Assembly (NCBI RefSeq): GCF_014697615.1 | Contig: NZ_JACJSD010000018.1 | Span: 1 to 64,000, forward strand | DNA: 64,000 bases | Source of the DNA: Nostoc sp. FACHB-280 | GTDB taxonomy: Bacteria > Cyanobacteriota > Cyanobacteriia > Cyanobacteriales > Nostocaceae | Direction of reading: 5' to 3' | Part shown: positions 36,378-44,692 of the stretch, piece by piece | Numbering within the stretch: the stretch's first letter is position 1 | How the letters are laid out: every line of letters starts with the position of its first letter | Notes under the pieces: generated by a model | Seen by the model: the letters and a program-made list of their open reading frames with translations, nothing else | What the model was told of the DNA's origin: nothing | Databases searched by the model: none | Program-made: the position numbers and the translations under genes

Positions 36378-37391
36378 TTATTGCCACTTCTCAGCTACTA
36401 GTTCAGCCAAATCTAGAACACGTTGGCTATAACCCCACTCATTGTCATACCAAGCCATAACTTTTACTAAGTCACTGCCCATTACTAAAGTCAAGCTGGC
36501 ATCAACAATAGAAGAAGCATCAGTACCTTGGTAATCTGAAGATACCAACTGAAGTTCGCTGTAGTCTAGAATACCTTTGAGTGAACCTTCTGAGGCATCC
36601 TTGAGGGCTTGGTTGACTTCTTCCGTAATAGTACGCTTCTCAACCTGAACAACGAAATCTACCATTGAGACGTTCGGGGTTGGTACACGTAAGGCAACAC
36701 CATTCAGCTTACCTTTGAGTTCTGGAATTACTAGCGCCACTGCTTTTGCTGCACCTGTAGAGGTGGGGACAATGTTGATGGCTGCTGCTCTTGCCCGACG
36801 TACATCGCGGTGAGAAGCATCTAGCAAACGCTGGTCTCCGGTGTAGCTGTGGGTGGTGGTCATTGTGCCTTTAATGATACCGAATTTGTCATTCAGCACC
36901 TTGGCAATGGGAGCCAAACAGTTGGTAGTACAGCTGGCATTACTAATAACGTGATGTGTGTTGTGGTCGTAGTCGTGGTGATTCACACCAATTACGAATG
37001 TACCATCTTCATTTTTCCCAGGAGCAGTAATTAGAACCTTTTTAGCTCCAGCATTGACGTGCTTTAAAGCTCCCTCTTTGCTAGTAAATACCCCAGTTGC
37101 TTCAATAATCAGGTCAATTTCCCATTCTCTCCAGGGCAAGTTTTCTGGATTGCGATCAGATACGCATTTAATGGTTTTACCGTTAACGATGATAGAGTTA
37201 TCATCGGCGGAAATGTCAACATCCTTTAACTTCCCAAGCATTGAGTCATACTTCAGGAGGTGAGCATTTGTTCTAGGATCTGATGTGTCATTGATAGCTA
37301 CAAGGTCGATATTGCTATTTTGCCGACCTAACCAACAACGTGCAAAGTTACGCCCGATGCGCCCGAAACCGTTGATTGCGACTCTAATCAC
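36378..37391 (-). CDS. gap2: glyceraldehyde-3-phosphate dehydrogenase (NADP-linked Gap2 type)
   Basis: The photosynthetic GAPDH of the Calvin cycle. I start it at GTG 37391, giving [15 protein letters not shown] as the N-terminus and 337 residues, the normal Gap2 length; a GAGGG site is present upstream. An in-frame extension to 37442 looks like leader. The catalytic C in [10 protein letters not shown], the active-site His, and NAD(P)-fold GFGRIGR are all present. The [20 protein letters not shown] segment matches Gap2 rather than the glycolytic Gap1. 116 bp downstream of nadD on the same strand. Confidence 0.92.
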   Translation of the reverse strand: MIRVAINGFGRIGRNFARCWLGRQNSNIDLVAINDTSDPRTNAHLLKYDSMLGKLKDVDISADDNSIIVNGKTIKCVSDRNPENLPWREWEIDLIIEATGVFTSKEGALKHVNAGAKKVLITAPGKNEDGTFVIGVNHHDYDHNTHHVISNASCTTNCLAPIAKVLNDKFGIIKGTMTTTHSYTGDQRLLDASHRDVRRARAAAINIVPTSTGAAKAVALVIPELKGKLNGVALRVPTPNVSMVDFVVQVEKRTITEEVNQALKDASEGSLKGILDYSELQLVSSDYQGTDASSIVDASLTLVMGSDLVKVMAWYDNEWGYSQRVLDLAELVAEKWQ

Positions 37392-37488
37392 AGTGTCTTG
37401 CCCTCTGTATTTATGCCTATAAGTTGATATCTTTGAACCCAATCATATCGCAAAGGAGGGGAGTATTAATAACTATAAAGTGTTAGAT

Positions 37489-37527
37489 CCAAAAAAAAAT
37501 ATATATTTTATTCAGAATTTTCTGAAT
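37489..37527 (-). terminator. possible terminator at the end of nadD
   Basis: The perfect hairpin ATTCAGAA-TT-TTCTGAAT (37510-37527) overlaps the last nadD codons. On the minus strand a run of nine or so T residues follows after about ten AT-rich bases. The gap between stem and T-run is longer than in a classic terminator. Confidence 0.4.
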
Positions 37528-38131
37528 AGAGGTTATTGGTCGTGATGTAGAATCTAACCGGCTCTGGAACTAAATACTTAATAGATTTATTTTGGCAAGA
37601 AAGTTTACGAATAAGACTTGACGAAACTCCCACTAAGGGTATATTCAAGAATTGCCAGTGAATGGTAAGTGACTGCTGTTGTAGTTGTTGCTCAACTTGC
37701 TGGCAGATAATGTTGCTTTTAGCTTGATCACCATCTAATTGTCGGGGCGCAATCAACCAGTCACACATTTGTACTAATTCTTGTCTACGGTACCACCGAG
37801 GTAAGGTTTGGAAAGTATCCAAACCCAAAATCCAGTACCAGTGAGTATTTGAATAAACAGCCGATAAGTCAATCAACGTGTTGATAGCATAAGAGGTTCC
37901 AGAGCGAGTTGACTCCACCAAGGAGACAGTAAAAGCTGGGTTATCTCTTGTAGTTATTTCCAGCATCTTCACTCGATGCTCAAATGGTGCTGCTTTTTTG
38001 TGTGGAGGATTGAACGATGGTACCCAAATTATTTGATCTAGGGGTACTTGAGACAAAGCCATTTCGGCTATGAGTAAGTGTCCCCAATGAATTGGATCAA
38101 ATGTGCCACCGAAAATTGCCAGATGTTGCAT
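37508..38131 (-). CDS. nadD: nicotinate-nucleotide adenylyltransferase
   Basis: NadD makes nicotinate adenine dinucleotide in NAD synthesis. From the ATG at 38131 the protein has 207 residues and begins MQHLAIFGGTFDPIHWGHL, containing the nucleotidyltransferase HxGH motif (HWGH). The second signature is VSSSLIRK. An earlier start at 38179 would add 16 residues of unlikely sequence. The C-terminal region carries an adenine-ring-binding LGLDTFQTLPRW. Just upstream of gap2. Confidence 0.9.
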   Translation of the reverse strand: MQHLAIFGGTFDPIHWGHLLIAEMALSQVPLDQIIWVPSFNPPHKKAAPFEHRVKMLEITTRDNPAFTVSLVESTRSGTSYAINTLIDLSAVYSNTHWYWILGLDTFQTLPRWYRRQELVQMCDWLIAPRQLDGDQAKSNIICQQVEQQLQQQSLTIHWQFLNIPLVGVSSSLIRKLSCQNKSIKYLVPEPVRFYITTNNLYSENSE

Positions 38132-38528
38132 CTGCTCATACCCAGGCTTTATACATTTGAAACACAATTTCACTGTCAATGTATTATTGTACTCAATTCA
38201 TGCCTTAGCTTGATGAAATTTAAAACTCATTTGGCTAGGAATGTATTATCGTAGCCCTTACCAGTCAGGAACCTAAAAATATGTATTTCTCCTTACAAGA
38301 ATTTCTTTCCCGATGCAGTGGAAATTTTCAGAATAATCTTAAAAACAGTTCAGAAATAGCAAAAACCTCCTACAAAGGTAAAATCGTTCTCAATCCACAT
38401 AACGAAAGTGGAAAAGCTCTCCGACAGCCAGTATAAAAAAGGTGTAGAAAAATTTACGGTAAAAAACAAATTCCTGTTATGATACGCGTGTCATTTGTGA
38501 ATATGGTGTGGTGTAAGAGGAGTAATCA
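38132..38528. other. murC upstream region
   Basis: About 390 bp between divergent nadD and murC, with the weak small frame at 38281-38436. The murC start is preceded by an AGAGGAG site at about eight bases. A -10-like TATGAT lies near 38477. Confidence 0.45.
38281..38436 (+). CDS. possible small protein, 51 aa (weak)
   Basis: A short frame from ATG 38281 to TAA 38436, too short to be convincing. The protein would be polar and Asn/Ser/Lys-rich (MYFSLQEFLSRC at the start). A CAGGAACC sequence lies upstream at a reasonable distance. No family or conserved motif is recognised, and it may be chance coding in the murC upstream region. Confidence 0.2.
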   Translation: MYFSLQEFLSRCSGNFQNNLKNSSEIAKTSYKGKIVLNPHNESGKALRQPV

Positions 38529-39989
38529 ATGAATAATGCTGTGGATTTCGGTGGTAGACCATTCCATTTCATTGGAATTGGTGGCATAGGGATGTCTGCT
38601 CTGGCTTATGTATTGGCAAAGCGTCAATTGCCAGTATCAGGTTCAGATGTTCGTCCTAATCATATTACGCGCAAGTTAGAATCTATCGGTACACATATTT
38701 TTGGTAAGCAAGAAGCAAGTAATCTTGAATTCTTTCGCCCCAAGGTGATGACGAATGAGGCAGAATTAAGTTCACAAGAATTATCAGATGCTATTGAGTC
38801 TTCACTGCCTCAAGTAATTTGTTCCACTGCAATTAACACTAACAATTTAGAATATAAAGCTGCTTTAGAATTAGGCTGTCCGATATTACATCGTTCAGAT
38901 GTACTTGCTGCTTTGATTGCTGATTATAAAAGTATTGCTGTAGCAGGTACTCATGGCAAAACTACAACTAGTAGTATGATTGGTTACATGCTCCTACAAA
39001 CTGGTTTAGATCCCACCATTTTGGTAGGCGGTGAAGTCAATGCTTGGGAAGGCAATGCTCGCTTAGGTGAAAGTGAATATTTAGTAGCAGAAGCAGATGA
39101 ATCTGACGGTTCTTTGGTGAAACATGCGCCGGAGATTGGCATTATCACTAATATTGAACTAGACCACCCTGACCACTACGACACATTAGATGAAGTGGTC
39201 GATACTTTCCAAACATTTGCCCAAGGTTGCAAGACCTTAATTGGCAGTATTGATTGTGAAACAGTACGCGATCGCCTGCAACCAACAATCAGTTACAGTC
39301 TGCATCAAGATACAAATGCTGACTATAGCGTAACCAATATTGACTATCGTCACGATGGCACCACAGCATTAGTCTGGGAACGCGGTAAAGCTTTAGGTGT
39401 ATTAAAATTACGCTTACTTGGTCGTCATAACCTGAGCAATGCTTTAGCAGCAGTGGCTGTTGGTCGCGTTTTAAATTTAGAATTCGGTGAAATTGCCAAA
39501 GCTATTGCCACTTTTGAAGGTGCAAGACGACGCTTTGAGTTTCGCGGAGAAGTTGATGGTATTACATTTATTGATGATTATGCCCATCATCCCAGCGAAC
39601 TGCGAGCTACCCTTGCGGCTGCACGTCTTCAGGCTAGACCAGGACAAAGAGTGGTGGCAATTTTCCAACCCCACCGTTACAGTCGCACACTGACCTTTTT
39701 AGAAGAATTTTCTGAGTCCTTTGCTCATGCTGATTTAGTTGTTCTGACTGATATTTACAGTGCAGGAGAACCCAACTTAGGACAAATCAGCGGGGAACAG
39801 TTAGCAGCAGAAGTTGGTAAGTTTCATCCCCAGGTGGTATATCAGCCAACTTTACCCCAAGTGCGTGAGTTTTTGCTCAAAACGCTACGCCCTGGTGACT
39901 TAGCTTTGTTCCTTGGTGCTGGAAATCTCAATCAAGTCATACCGGAATTAATTACTACACTTTGTGAGGCTGCTACAGCCACATCTTAA
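38529..39989 (+). CDS. murC: UDP-N-acetylmuramate-L-alanine ligase
   Basis: MurC adds L-alanine to UDP-MurNAc in peptidoglycan synthesis. The 486-residue protein has the N-terminal Rossmann motif GIGGIGMSALA, the ATP-binding loop AGTHGKTTTSS, and the Mur ligase segments EADESDGSL, LGRHNLSNALAA, DDYAHHPSE and FQPHRYSRT. All catalytic regions are intact. An AGAGGAG ribosome site precedes the ATG. Followed by murB after 89 bp, the usual cyanobacterial pair. Confidence 0.97.
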   Translation: MNNAVDFGGRPFHFIGIGGIGMSALAYVLAKRQLPVSGSDVRPNHITRKLESIGTHIFGKQEASNLEFFRPKVMTNEAELSSQELSDAIESSLPQVICSTAINTNNLEYKAALELGCPILHRSDVLAALIADYKSIAVAGTHGKTTTSSMIGYMLLQTGLDPTILVGGEVNAWEGNARLGESEYLVAEADESDGSLVKHAPEIGIITNIELDHPDHYDTLDEVVDTFQTFAQGCKTLIGSIDCETVRDRLQPTISYSLHQDTNADYSVTNIDYRHDGTTALVWERGKALGVLKLRLLGRHNLSNALAAVAVGRVLNLEFGEIAKAIATFEGARRRFEFRGEVDGITFIDDYAHHPSELRATLAAARLQARPGQRVVAIFQPHRYSRTLTFLEEFSESFAHADLVVLTDIYSAGEPNLGQISGEQLAAEVGKFHPQVVYQPTLPQVREFLLKTLRPGDLALFLGAGNLNQVIPELITTLCEAATATS

Positions 39990-40078
39990 GACCGTTGAGT
40001 AACGGCACTATTAATTCATATCTATTGCTGTATTTTTGCGGCAGAAAAATGTAAAAATTTCACAAAATTGATGTCAAA

Positions 40079-41104
40079 ATGAAAATCTCCCAGGCAGCTG
40101 GAAACATCTGCACAGTTTCTGCTACACCTACACAGAAACAGGAAACAGATAAATCATCAGATAACAAAATTATTTATTTACCAGGTACGGATTGCATGAT
40201 CAGGCCACAGGCTGCGTTATCTGCGTTTACTTCTTATAGGGTTGGAGGAGCAGCAGAATGGTATGTTGCGCCTCGGAACTTGGAAGTATTGCAAGTCAGC
40301 TTGAATTATGCAAAAGAACATAACTTAACTGTAACAACTTTAGGTGCAGGTTCTAACCTGTTAGTAAGCGATCGCGGTTTACCTGGTCTAGTGATTGCCA
40401 CACGCCACCTACGCCACACCCACTTTGACCCAGAAACAGGTTTATTAACAGTCGCTGCGGGAGAACCAATTCCCAGCCTAGCGTGGGAAGCAGCACAACT
40501 GGGATGGCAAGGTTTAGAGTGGGCTGTTGGTATTCCCGGAACCGTGGGTGGTGCGGTAGTTATGAATGCTGGCGCACATAATAGCTGCATCGCAGATATC
40601 TTGGTTAGTGCCGAAGTTCTATCTCCTGATGGCACACTCGAAACTCTCAGCCCTGCACAAATGGGCTACAGCTATCGAACTTCATTACTCCAAGGTAGCG
40701 AGTCTCCTTCGGAGAGGCGTTGCCAACGCATCGTCACCCAAGCTACCTTCCAACTGCAACCAGGAGCCGACCCCGCCACAGTTTTAGCTGTGACTAAACA
40801 ACACAAACAACATCGACTCTCCACCCAACCTTATAACTTCCCCAGTTGCGGTAGCGTCTTCCGTAACCCCAAACCCTATTCAGCCGGTTGGTTGATTGAA
40901 CAAACGGGTCTCAAAGGCTATCAAATCGGTGGCGCACAAGTAGCTCAACTCCATGCCAATTTTATTGTGAACCGCGGTGGAGCTAAAGCCAGTGATATTT
41001 TCTGTCTGATTCGTCACATCCAAGAAAAAGTACAAGAACGCTGGTCTATTTTGTTAGAGCCAGAAGTCAAAATGATGGGTGAGTTTCAAGCAGCTTGTGG
41101 CTAG
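40079..41104 (+). CDS. murB: UDP-N-acetylenolpyruvoylglucosamine reductase, with a short repeat insertion
   Basis: MurB reduces enolpyruvyl UDP-GlcNAc to UDP-MurNAc using FAD and NADPH. The 341-residue protein carries the FAD-binding segments [39 protein letters not shown], and the substrate motif SCGSVFRNP. The N-terminal 45 residues are an extension rich in Thr, Ser and Gln. Between YRTSLLQ and IVTQATFQL about 12 residues (206-217, [12 protein letters not shown]) are encoded by a palindromic repeat at 40703-40729. Typical MurB proteins have few residues here. Downstream of murC. Confidence 0.94.
   Translation: MKISQAAGNICTVSATPTQKQETDKSSDNKIIYLPGTDCMIRPQAALSAFTSYRVGGAAEWYVAPRNLEVLQVSLNYAKEHNLTVTTLGAGSNLLVSDRGLPGLVIATRHLRHTHFDPETGLLTVAAGEPIPSLAWEAAQLGWQGLEWAVGIPGTVGGAVVMNAGAHNSCIADILVSAEVLSPDGTLETLSPAQMGYSYRTSLLQGSESPSERRCQRIVTQATFQLQPGADPATVLAVTKQHKQHRLSTQPYNFPSCGSVFRNPKPYSAGWLIEQTGLKGYQIGGAQVAQLHANFIVNRGGAKASDIFCLIRHIQEKVQERWSILLEPEVKMMGEFQAACG
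40703..40729 (+). repeat. two-hairpin repeat inserted in murB
   Basis: TCTCCTTCGGAGA (40703-40715) forms one hairpin and GCGTTGCCAACGC (40717-40729) another. The coding strand translates as SPSERRCQR. The same layout (TCTCC-loop-GGAGA plus a GC-rich palindrome), reading frame and orientation are found in nirA at 22489-22569. Confidence 0.7.
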
Positions 41105-41109
41105 GAAGA

Positions 41110-41194
41110 GGCTAGAGGCTAGTAAGGAATTTTATTCATAGCCAGCGATATTTAATCAAAAATATTTCTATTTCCCAGTCCCTAGCCTCTAGCC
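41110..41194. repeat. 13-bp inverted repeat between murB and ybaB
   Basis: GGCTAGAGGCTAG (41110-41122) pairs perfectly with CTAGCCTCTAGCC (41182-41194). The arms are CTAG-type heptamers also seen at 28440 and 62605-62732. It may terminate murB transcription or just be an STRR-derived palindrome. Confidence 0.6.
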
Positions 41195-41297
41195 CCTACT
41201 CCCTAGCATTAATTATTAGTAACAAAAGTGGCAAATTACCACCCGCATCTATAATTGAATGTGATTTGTTATTGAAAGCACACGCGGACAATCTATT

Positions 41298-41645
41298 ATG
41301 ACAGGTAAAGGACAAGGATTCGGCTTTGGCTTAGGCAAAATGAAAGAACTTGCCGAAGCCTTTAAAAAAGCGCAGCAAGTTCAAGAAGGTGCAAAGCGAC
41401 TCCAAGAAGAATTGGAGCAAATGGAAATTCAAGGAGAAGCTGGTGGTGGTTTGGTCAAGGTAATTGTCAGTGGCAACCAAGAACCCAAACGAGTAGAAAT
41501 TTCTCCTGATGCCTTAGCACAAGGTGCAGAATTACTTTCCGACCTTGTAACAGCAGCGATGAAAGATGCTTACACCAAGTCCACAGCCACAATGCGGGAA
41601 CGGATGGAAGAATTGACCAGTGGACTGGAATTGCCTGGATTTTAG
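41298..41645 (+). CDS. YbaB/EbfC nucleoid-associated protein
   Basis: A 115-residue homologue of YbaB/EbfC, a DNA-binding protein that bends nucleoid DNA. The pattern [41 protein letters not shown] and [14 protein letters not shown] is characteristic. A N-terminal Gly/Phe-rich stretch ([13 protein letters not shown]) is typical of cyanobacterial members. 193 bp after murB and probably a separate unit. Size matches the family. Confidence 0.92.
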   Translation: MTGKGQGFGFGLGKMKELAEAFKKAQQVQEGAKRLQEELEQMEIQGEAGGGLVKVIVSGNQEPKRVEISPDALAQGAELLSDLVTAAMKDAYTKSTATMRERMEELTSGLELPGF

Positions 41646-41712
41646 TTATGAGTCATTAGTCATTAGTCATTAGTCATTGGTTTGTACAAATGGCAAATGG
41701 CAAATGACAAGT
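41646..41712. repeat. STRR tract before the phosphatase gene
   Basis: AGTCATTAGTCATTAGTCAT and continuing heptamers, then CAAATGGCAAATGGCAAATG: two blocks of opposite-strand heptamers, able to form a stem. The second block reaches the GTG at 41711 that opens an alternative start. Confidence 0.65.
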
Positions 41713-41740
41713 GACAAAGGACAAAGTACAAAAAATACCT

Positions 41741-42226
41741 ATGCCCTACAAACTTTTGTTTGTCTGTCTGGGAAACATCTGTCGTTCGCCATCGGCAGAA
41801 AACATCATGAATCATCTGATCGATCAGGCTGGATTAAGTGACAGCATTATCTGTGATTCTGCTGGTACATCTAGCTATCACATTGGTAGTCCACCTGACC
41901 GCCGGATGAGTGCGGCGGCGGCGGCTAAATTAGGAATTCAACTGCGTGGTCGAGCCAGACAATTTGCCAAGTCAGATTTTCAGGAGTTTGATTTGATTTT
42001 GGCAATGGATCGAGACAATTACGATGATATTCTTGCTCTTGATCCCACTGGCAAAGATCACCACAAAGTGCGCTTAATGTGTGATTCTTGCACTCGACAT
42101 AACCTGAAAGAGGTTCCCGATCCCTACTACGGGGGAGTGGAGGGATTTAATCAAGTCATCGATTTACTGGTGGATGCTTGTGAAGGTTTACTTCAGGAGA
42201 TTACGCAGCAAGAATTACAAGCTTGA
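41741..42226 (+). CDS. low-molecular-weight protein-tyrosine phosphatase
   Basis: From the ATG at 41741, 161 residues. The catalytic P-loop CX5R is VCLGNICRSPSAE (C9), and the general-acid DP loop is the DPYYGG segment near residue 128. It resembles Wzb/PtpA-type phosphatases and could dephosphorylate BY-kinase-type proteins, such as the Wzc-like protein at 53711, though it is 12 kb away. An in-frame GTG at 41711 adds ten repeat-encoded residues and is unlikely. Confidence 0.92.
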   Translation: MPYKLLFVCLGNICRSPSAENIMNHLIDQAGLSDSIICDSAGTSSYHIGSPPDRRMSAAAAAKLGIQLRGRARQFAKSDFQEFDLILAMDRDNYDDILALDPTGKDHHKVRLMCDSCTRHNLKEVPDPYYGGVEGFNQVIDLLVDACEGLLQEITQQELQA

Positions 42227-42246
42227 TTGATGCACAAATAGTTTAT

Positions 42247-42353
42247 AACTTACGCACAAAGGTTATTTGTGAAGAATGGATGTAGGGGTTTTAAATGCCT
42301 ACATCCCTACATCCTCTTCCAAAGCCTTAGTTTTTTGTATCAATGGGTAAGTT
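42247..42353. repeat. MITE-like repeat between convergent genes
   Basis: Terminal arms AACTTAC (42247-42253) and GTAAGTT (42347-42353), with a 9-bp internal hairpin GGATGTAGG (42278-42286) and CCTACATCC (42298-42306). Sequence after the left end (GCACAAAGGTT) recurs near 44590. It fills most of the gap between the phosphatase and the Rre1-like regulator and may serve as a bidirectional terminator. Confidence 0.6.
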
Positions 42354-42359
42354 CGATAG

Positions 42360-43043
42360 TTATTCGACTAGACCATGTTTAATTGCAAACCGTACCAGTT
42401 CAGCCCGGTTACTGGTAGCGGTTTTTCTTAATAAACTACTAACGTACTTTTCTACCGTTCTGGGACTCAGGTGTAATTGTTGTCCCATTTCCACATTTGA
42501 CAAACCATGAGTCAGCAGTTCTAAAACTTCTTGTTCTCTGGAAGTCAGGGAAGAGAAAAACTCTGGTTTGTCTAGGTGAGTAAAAACAGAGTTCTGAGCT
42601 TCTACGGCTGTTGCTGGGGTAGAATTACTCAGATTTTCTTTATGAGAAACGCGGTATTGTGATTGAATGATTTGCGATCGCTCCAACAAATTGCGAATAG
42701 CCGCCGCTAATTCCTCTAACTCAAAAGGCTTGGGTAAATATAAATCACAACCCGACTGATAGCCCAAAATTCTCTCTTGGGTCTTGGTACGTGCTGTTAA
42801 TAAAATGACAGGCAATAAACGGAATCCTGGTTGTTGGCGCACTCGGCGTACCAGTTCATAACCATTCATCCTTGGCATAACAATATCAGTGACAATTAAA
42901 TCAGGACGGTATTCTTCTACCATTGCCAAAGCTTCTTGACCGTCATTAGCCGTGATCACCGAGTAGCCAGACAGTTCAAGATAATCGCTAATAGACAGAC
43001 GAGTGCCCAGGTCGTCATCCACCACAAGGATCGTCAAGGGCAT
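42360..43043 (-). CDS. NarL-type response regulator, Rre1-like (Ycf29 homologue)
   Basis: From the ATG at 43043, 227 residues. The receiver has D9/D10, phospho-acceptor D53 in VTDIVMP, T83 and K105 in LPKPF. A LuxR-type helix-turn-helix (about 155-225) with LTSREQEVLELLTHGLSN follows. The sequence matches the Rre1 regulators of cyanobacteria (Synechocystis slr1783), which respond to redox and stress and have plastid relatives. The C-terminal segment TVEKYVSSLLRKT aligns with RNVEKYVSRLFSKT of the 591-1286 paralogue. The ORF extension to 43109 is unlikely. No kinase adjacent. Confidence 0.93.
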   Translation of the reverse strand: MPLTILVVDDDLGTRLSISDYLELSGYSVITANDGQEALAMVEEYRPDLIVTDIVMPRMNGYELVRRVRQQPGFRLLPVILLTARTKTQERILGYQSGCDLYLPKPFELEELAAAIRNLLERSQIIQSQYRVSHKENLSNSTPATAVEAQNSVFTHLDKPEFFSSLTSREQEVLELLTHGLSNVEMGQQLHLSPRTVEKYVSSLLRKTATSNRAELVRFAIKHGLVE

Positions 43044-43520
43044 GGACAGTACACCCCTAGCATTTTTGTTAATTGGAAATTTGCTTCTACGCGCTTTTTC
43101 AGTGAACACAGCTAATAATAGTGTTCTTATGTTTCATACTATGACAGGATTACCAGCTAATGACTGCCCGAATAGATCAATTATAAAGAAAATCTTAAAT
43201 CATTAGGAGTGGCTCAAGCAGTTTAACGTAGGTTGTATAGCTAGTGCTTGCTAGACATAGAGACTTTTGTAATTCTTCACAAATTGCAATTAACTCAGAG
43301 TAATAACTCACCATACTGTAAATAATATTGACTTTATAAATCATAATGCAGCAACTTGTGAGGCAAAAAACATTTTACTTGATAGTTGTCAAAAGCTAGA
43401 TTAATACAATAACACTGATATTCCGAGAATAATTAATTTATAGTGGTTTAATATGCCTCTATAAATTCACCTGCCAATCTCAAAGATTTTGGCAACACAT
43501 TTAAACTTATAAAAATATCA
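43044..43520. other. 477-bp divergent region with an inverted repeat
   Basis: Between the Rre1-like gene and smpB. AATTTATAG (43435-43443) and CTATAAATT (43459-43467) form a perfect 9-bp inverted repeat 54 bp before smpB; it could be an operator or RNA hairpin. Nothing else was recognised. Confidence 0.5.
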
Positions 43521-43988
43521 ATGAGTGAAAAAAGCGAAAGTTACAAAGTCATTAGCGACAACCGTCAAGCCCGTTATTTGTATGAAATCTTGGAAACTTA
43601 TGAAGCTGGTGTGCAGTTGACTGGAACAGAGGTGAAATCCATTCGTGCTGGCAAGGTGAATCTCCAAGATGGTTATGCTTTGATTCGTGATGGAGAAATA
43701 TGGCTAATTAATGTGCATATTTCTCCATATACTGCTAGTGGGCAATATTTTAACCATGAACCCCGACGGACACGCAAGTTATTATTGCATCGTCAGGAAA
43801 TTCGGAAGTTGATTGGCAAAGTAGAACAGCAGGGTTTGACACTAGTACCTTTAAAAATTTATCTCAAGCGAGGCTGGGTAAAAATCAGCATTGCCCTTGG
43901 TAAAGGTAAAAAACTCCATGACAAGCGAGAAGACCTCAAACGTCGTCAGGATCAACGCGACATTCAAAGGGCGATGAAAAATTATTAG
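43521..43988 (+). CDS. smpB: tmRNA-binding protein SmpB
   Basis: SmpB delivers tmRNA to stalled ribosomes for trans-translation. The 155-residue protein has the characteristic N-terminal NRQARYLYEILETYEAGVQL, the LTGTEVKSIRAGKVNL motif and the basic C-terminal tail (HDKREDLKRRQDQRDIQRAM). Length matches the family. The tmRNA gene was not found nearby. Single gene. Confidence 0.96.
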   Translation: MSEKSESYKVISDNRQARYLYEILETYEAGVQLTGTEVKSIRAGKVNLQDGYALIRDGEIWLINVHISPYTASGQYFNHEPRRTRKLLLHRQEIRKLIGKVEQQGLTLVPLKIYLKRGWVKISIALGKGKKLHDKREDLKRRQDQRDIQRAMKNY

Positions 43989-44025
43989 TCAATGGTCATT
44001 TGTCCTTGGTCATTGGTCATTCTCC
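43985..44025. repeat. STRR tract after smpB
   Basis: TTAGTCAATGGTCATTTGTC and onward, a further GGTCATT-type heptamer block at the smpB 3' end. Confidence 0.5.
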
Positions 44026-44223
44026 CTTCCCCTACTCTTTGCTTTTAAGCCAAGAAGTGCAAGGAAAAAATTTCAGACTTCAGAATTTAGACTTCACACT
44101 TTTTCTTTATATACCCTCAGCGTGAGTTGATAAACAGCTTAGTTTATAGCTACAGATTGATTCTGGTCTTGCTAGGAGTCGATACAGTGGTGGGTAACTT
44201 TGGAACCAACAAGGAACCTCACC

Positions 44224-44502
44224 ATGAAACTCAACTTAACTAAAGCTGTTAGTGCTGGAGTATTAACATTAGGTATGGCAATTATGCCTTTAACATTACC
44301 TGTGCAAGCTCAAGACAACACTACTACAACTACTGGTGATGCGCCCAGAACAACAACTTACGCTCGCAATGATTTTGATTGGGGTTGGCTGGGATTATTA
44401 GGTCTCATTGGTTTAGCAGGTTTAGCTGGTAAAAAGCGTAACGATGAACCTACTCGTTATCGTGATCCTAACACTCCTGGTGCTACTAGCTACAGAGACT
44501 AG
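44224..44502 (+). CDS. WGxxGxxG family membrane-anchored protein
   Basis: A 92-residue protein from the ATG at 44224, preceded by AAGGAAC. A signal peptide (VSAGVLTLGMAIMPLTLPVQAQ, shown here in part, cleaved near VQA-QD) is followed by a Thr-rich segment and then the family motif WGWLGLLGLIGLAGLAG, a hydrophobic helix next to a KKR cluster. The final 20 residues are polar. The WGxxGxxG group includes C-terminal anchor signals; function unknown. An in-frame TTG at 44200 is too early. Confidence 0.82.
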   Translation: MKLNLTKAVSAGVLTLGMAIMPLTLPVQAQDNTTTTTGDAPRTTTYARNDFDWGWLGLLGLIGLAGLAGKKRNDEPTRYRDPNTPGATSYRD

Positions 44503-44541
44503 CACCACAAACTAGAATGCGGCAACATCAACAACAGAAAT

Positions 44542-44576
44542 GGGCAAGTTTAAAGTAACAACTTGCCCGTTTATTC
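44542..44576 (+). terminator. terminator of the WGxxGxxG gene
   Basis: A perfect 9-bp stem, GGGCAAGTT (44542-44550) and AACTTGCCC (44560-44568), with a 9-nt loop, then GTTTATTC. It lies 40 bp after the stop codon. The T-run is short. Confidence 0.6.
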
Positions 44577-44692
44577 AGTCAGTAATTACGCACAAAGGTT
44601 GTCTGTTGAGGATGGGTTTAAGGATGTAAGGGTTTTGAACAACTCTTTCCTAAACCTTGATTTTGCATCCCACGGCTTAAGTCCTGTCAATG

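Noticed and set aside
37392-37442. N-terminal extension of GAPDH
   Set aside because: Family proteins begin at the [12 protein letters not shown] strand; GTG 37391 gives the normal length.
37981-38035. GGATTGAACG-type sequence as a tRNA T-loop
   Set aside because: It lies within nadD coding sequence and no acceptor or anticodon stem can be formed around it.
41646-41712. Tandem repeats considered as a CRISPR array
   Set aside because: Units are 7 bp with no unique spacers, and no cas genes are present; they are STRR repeats.
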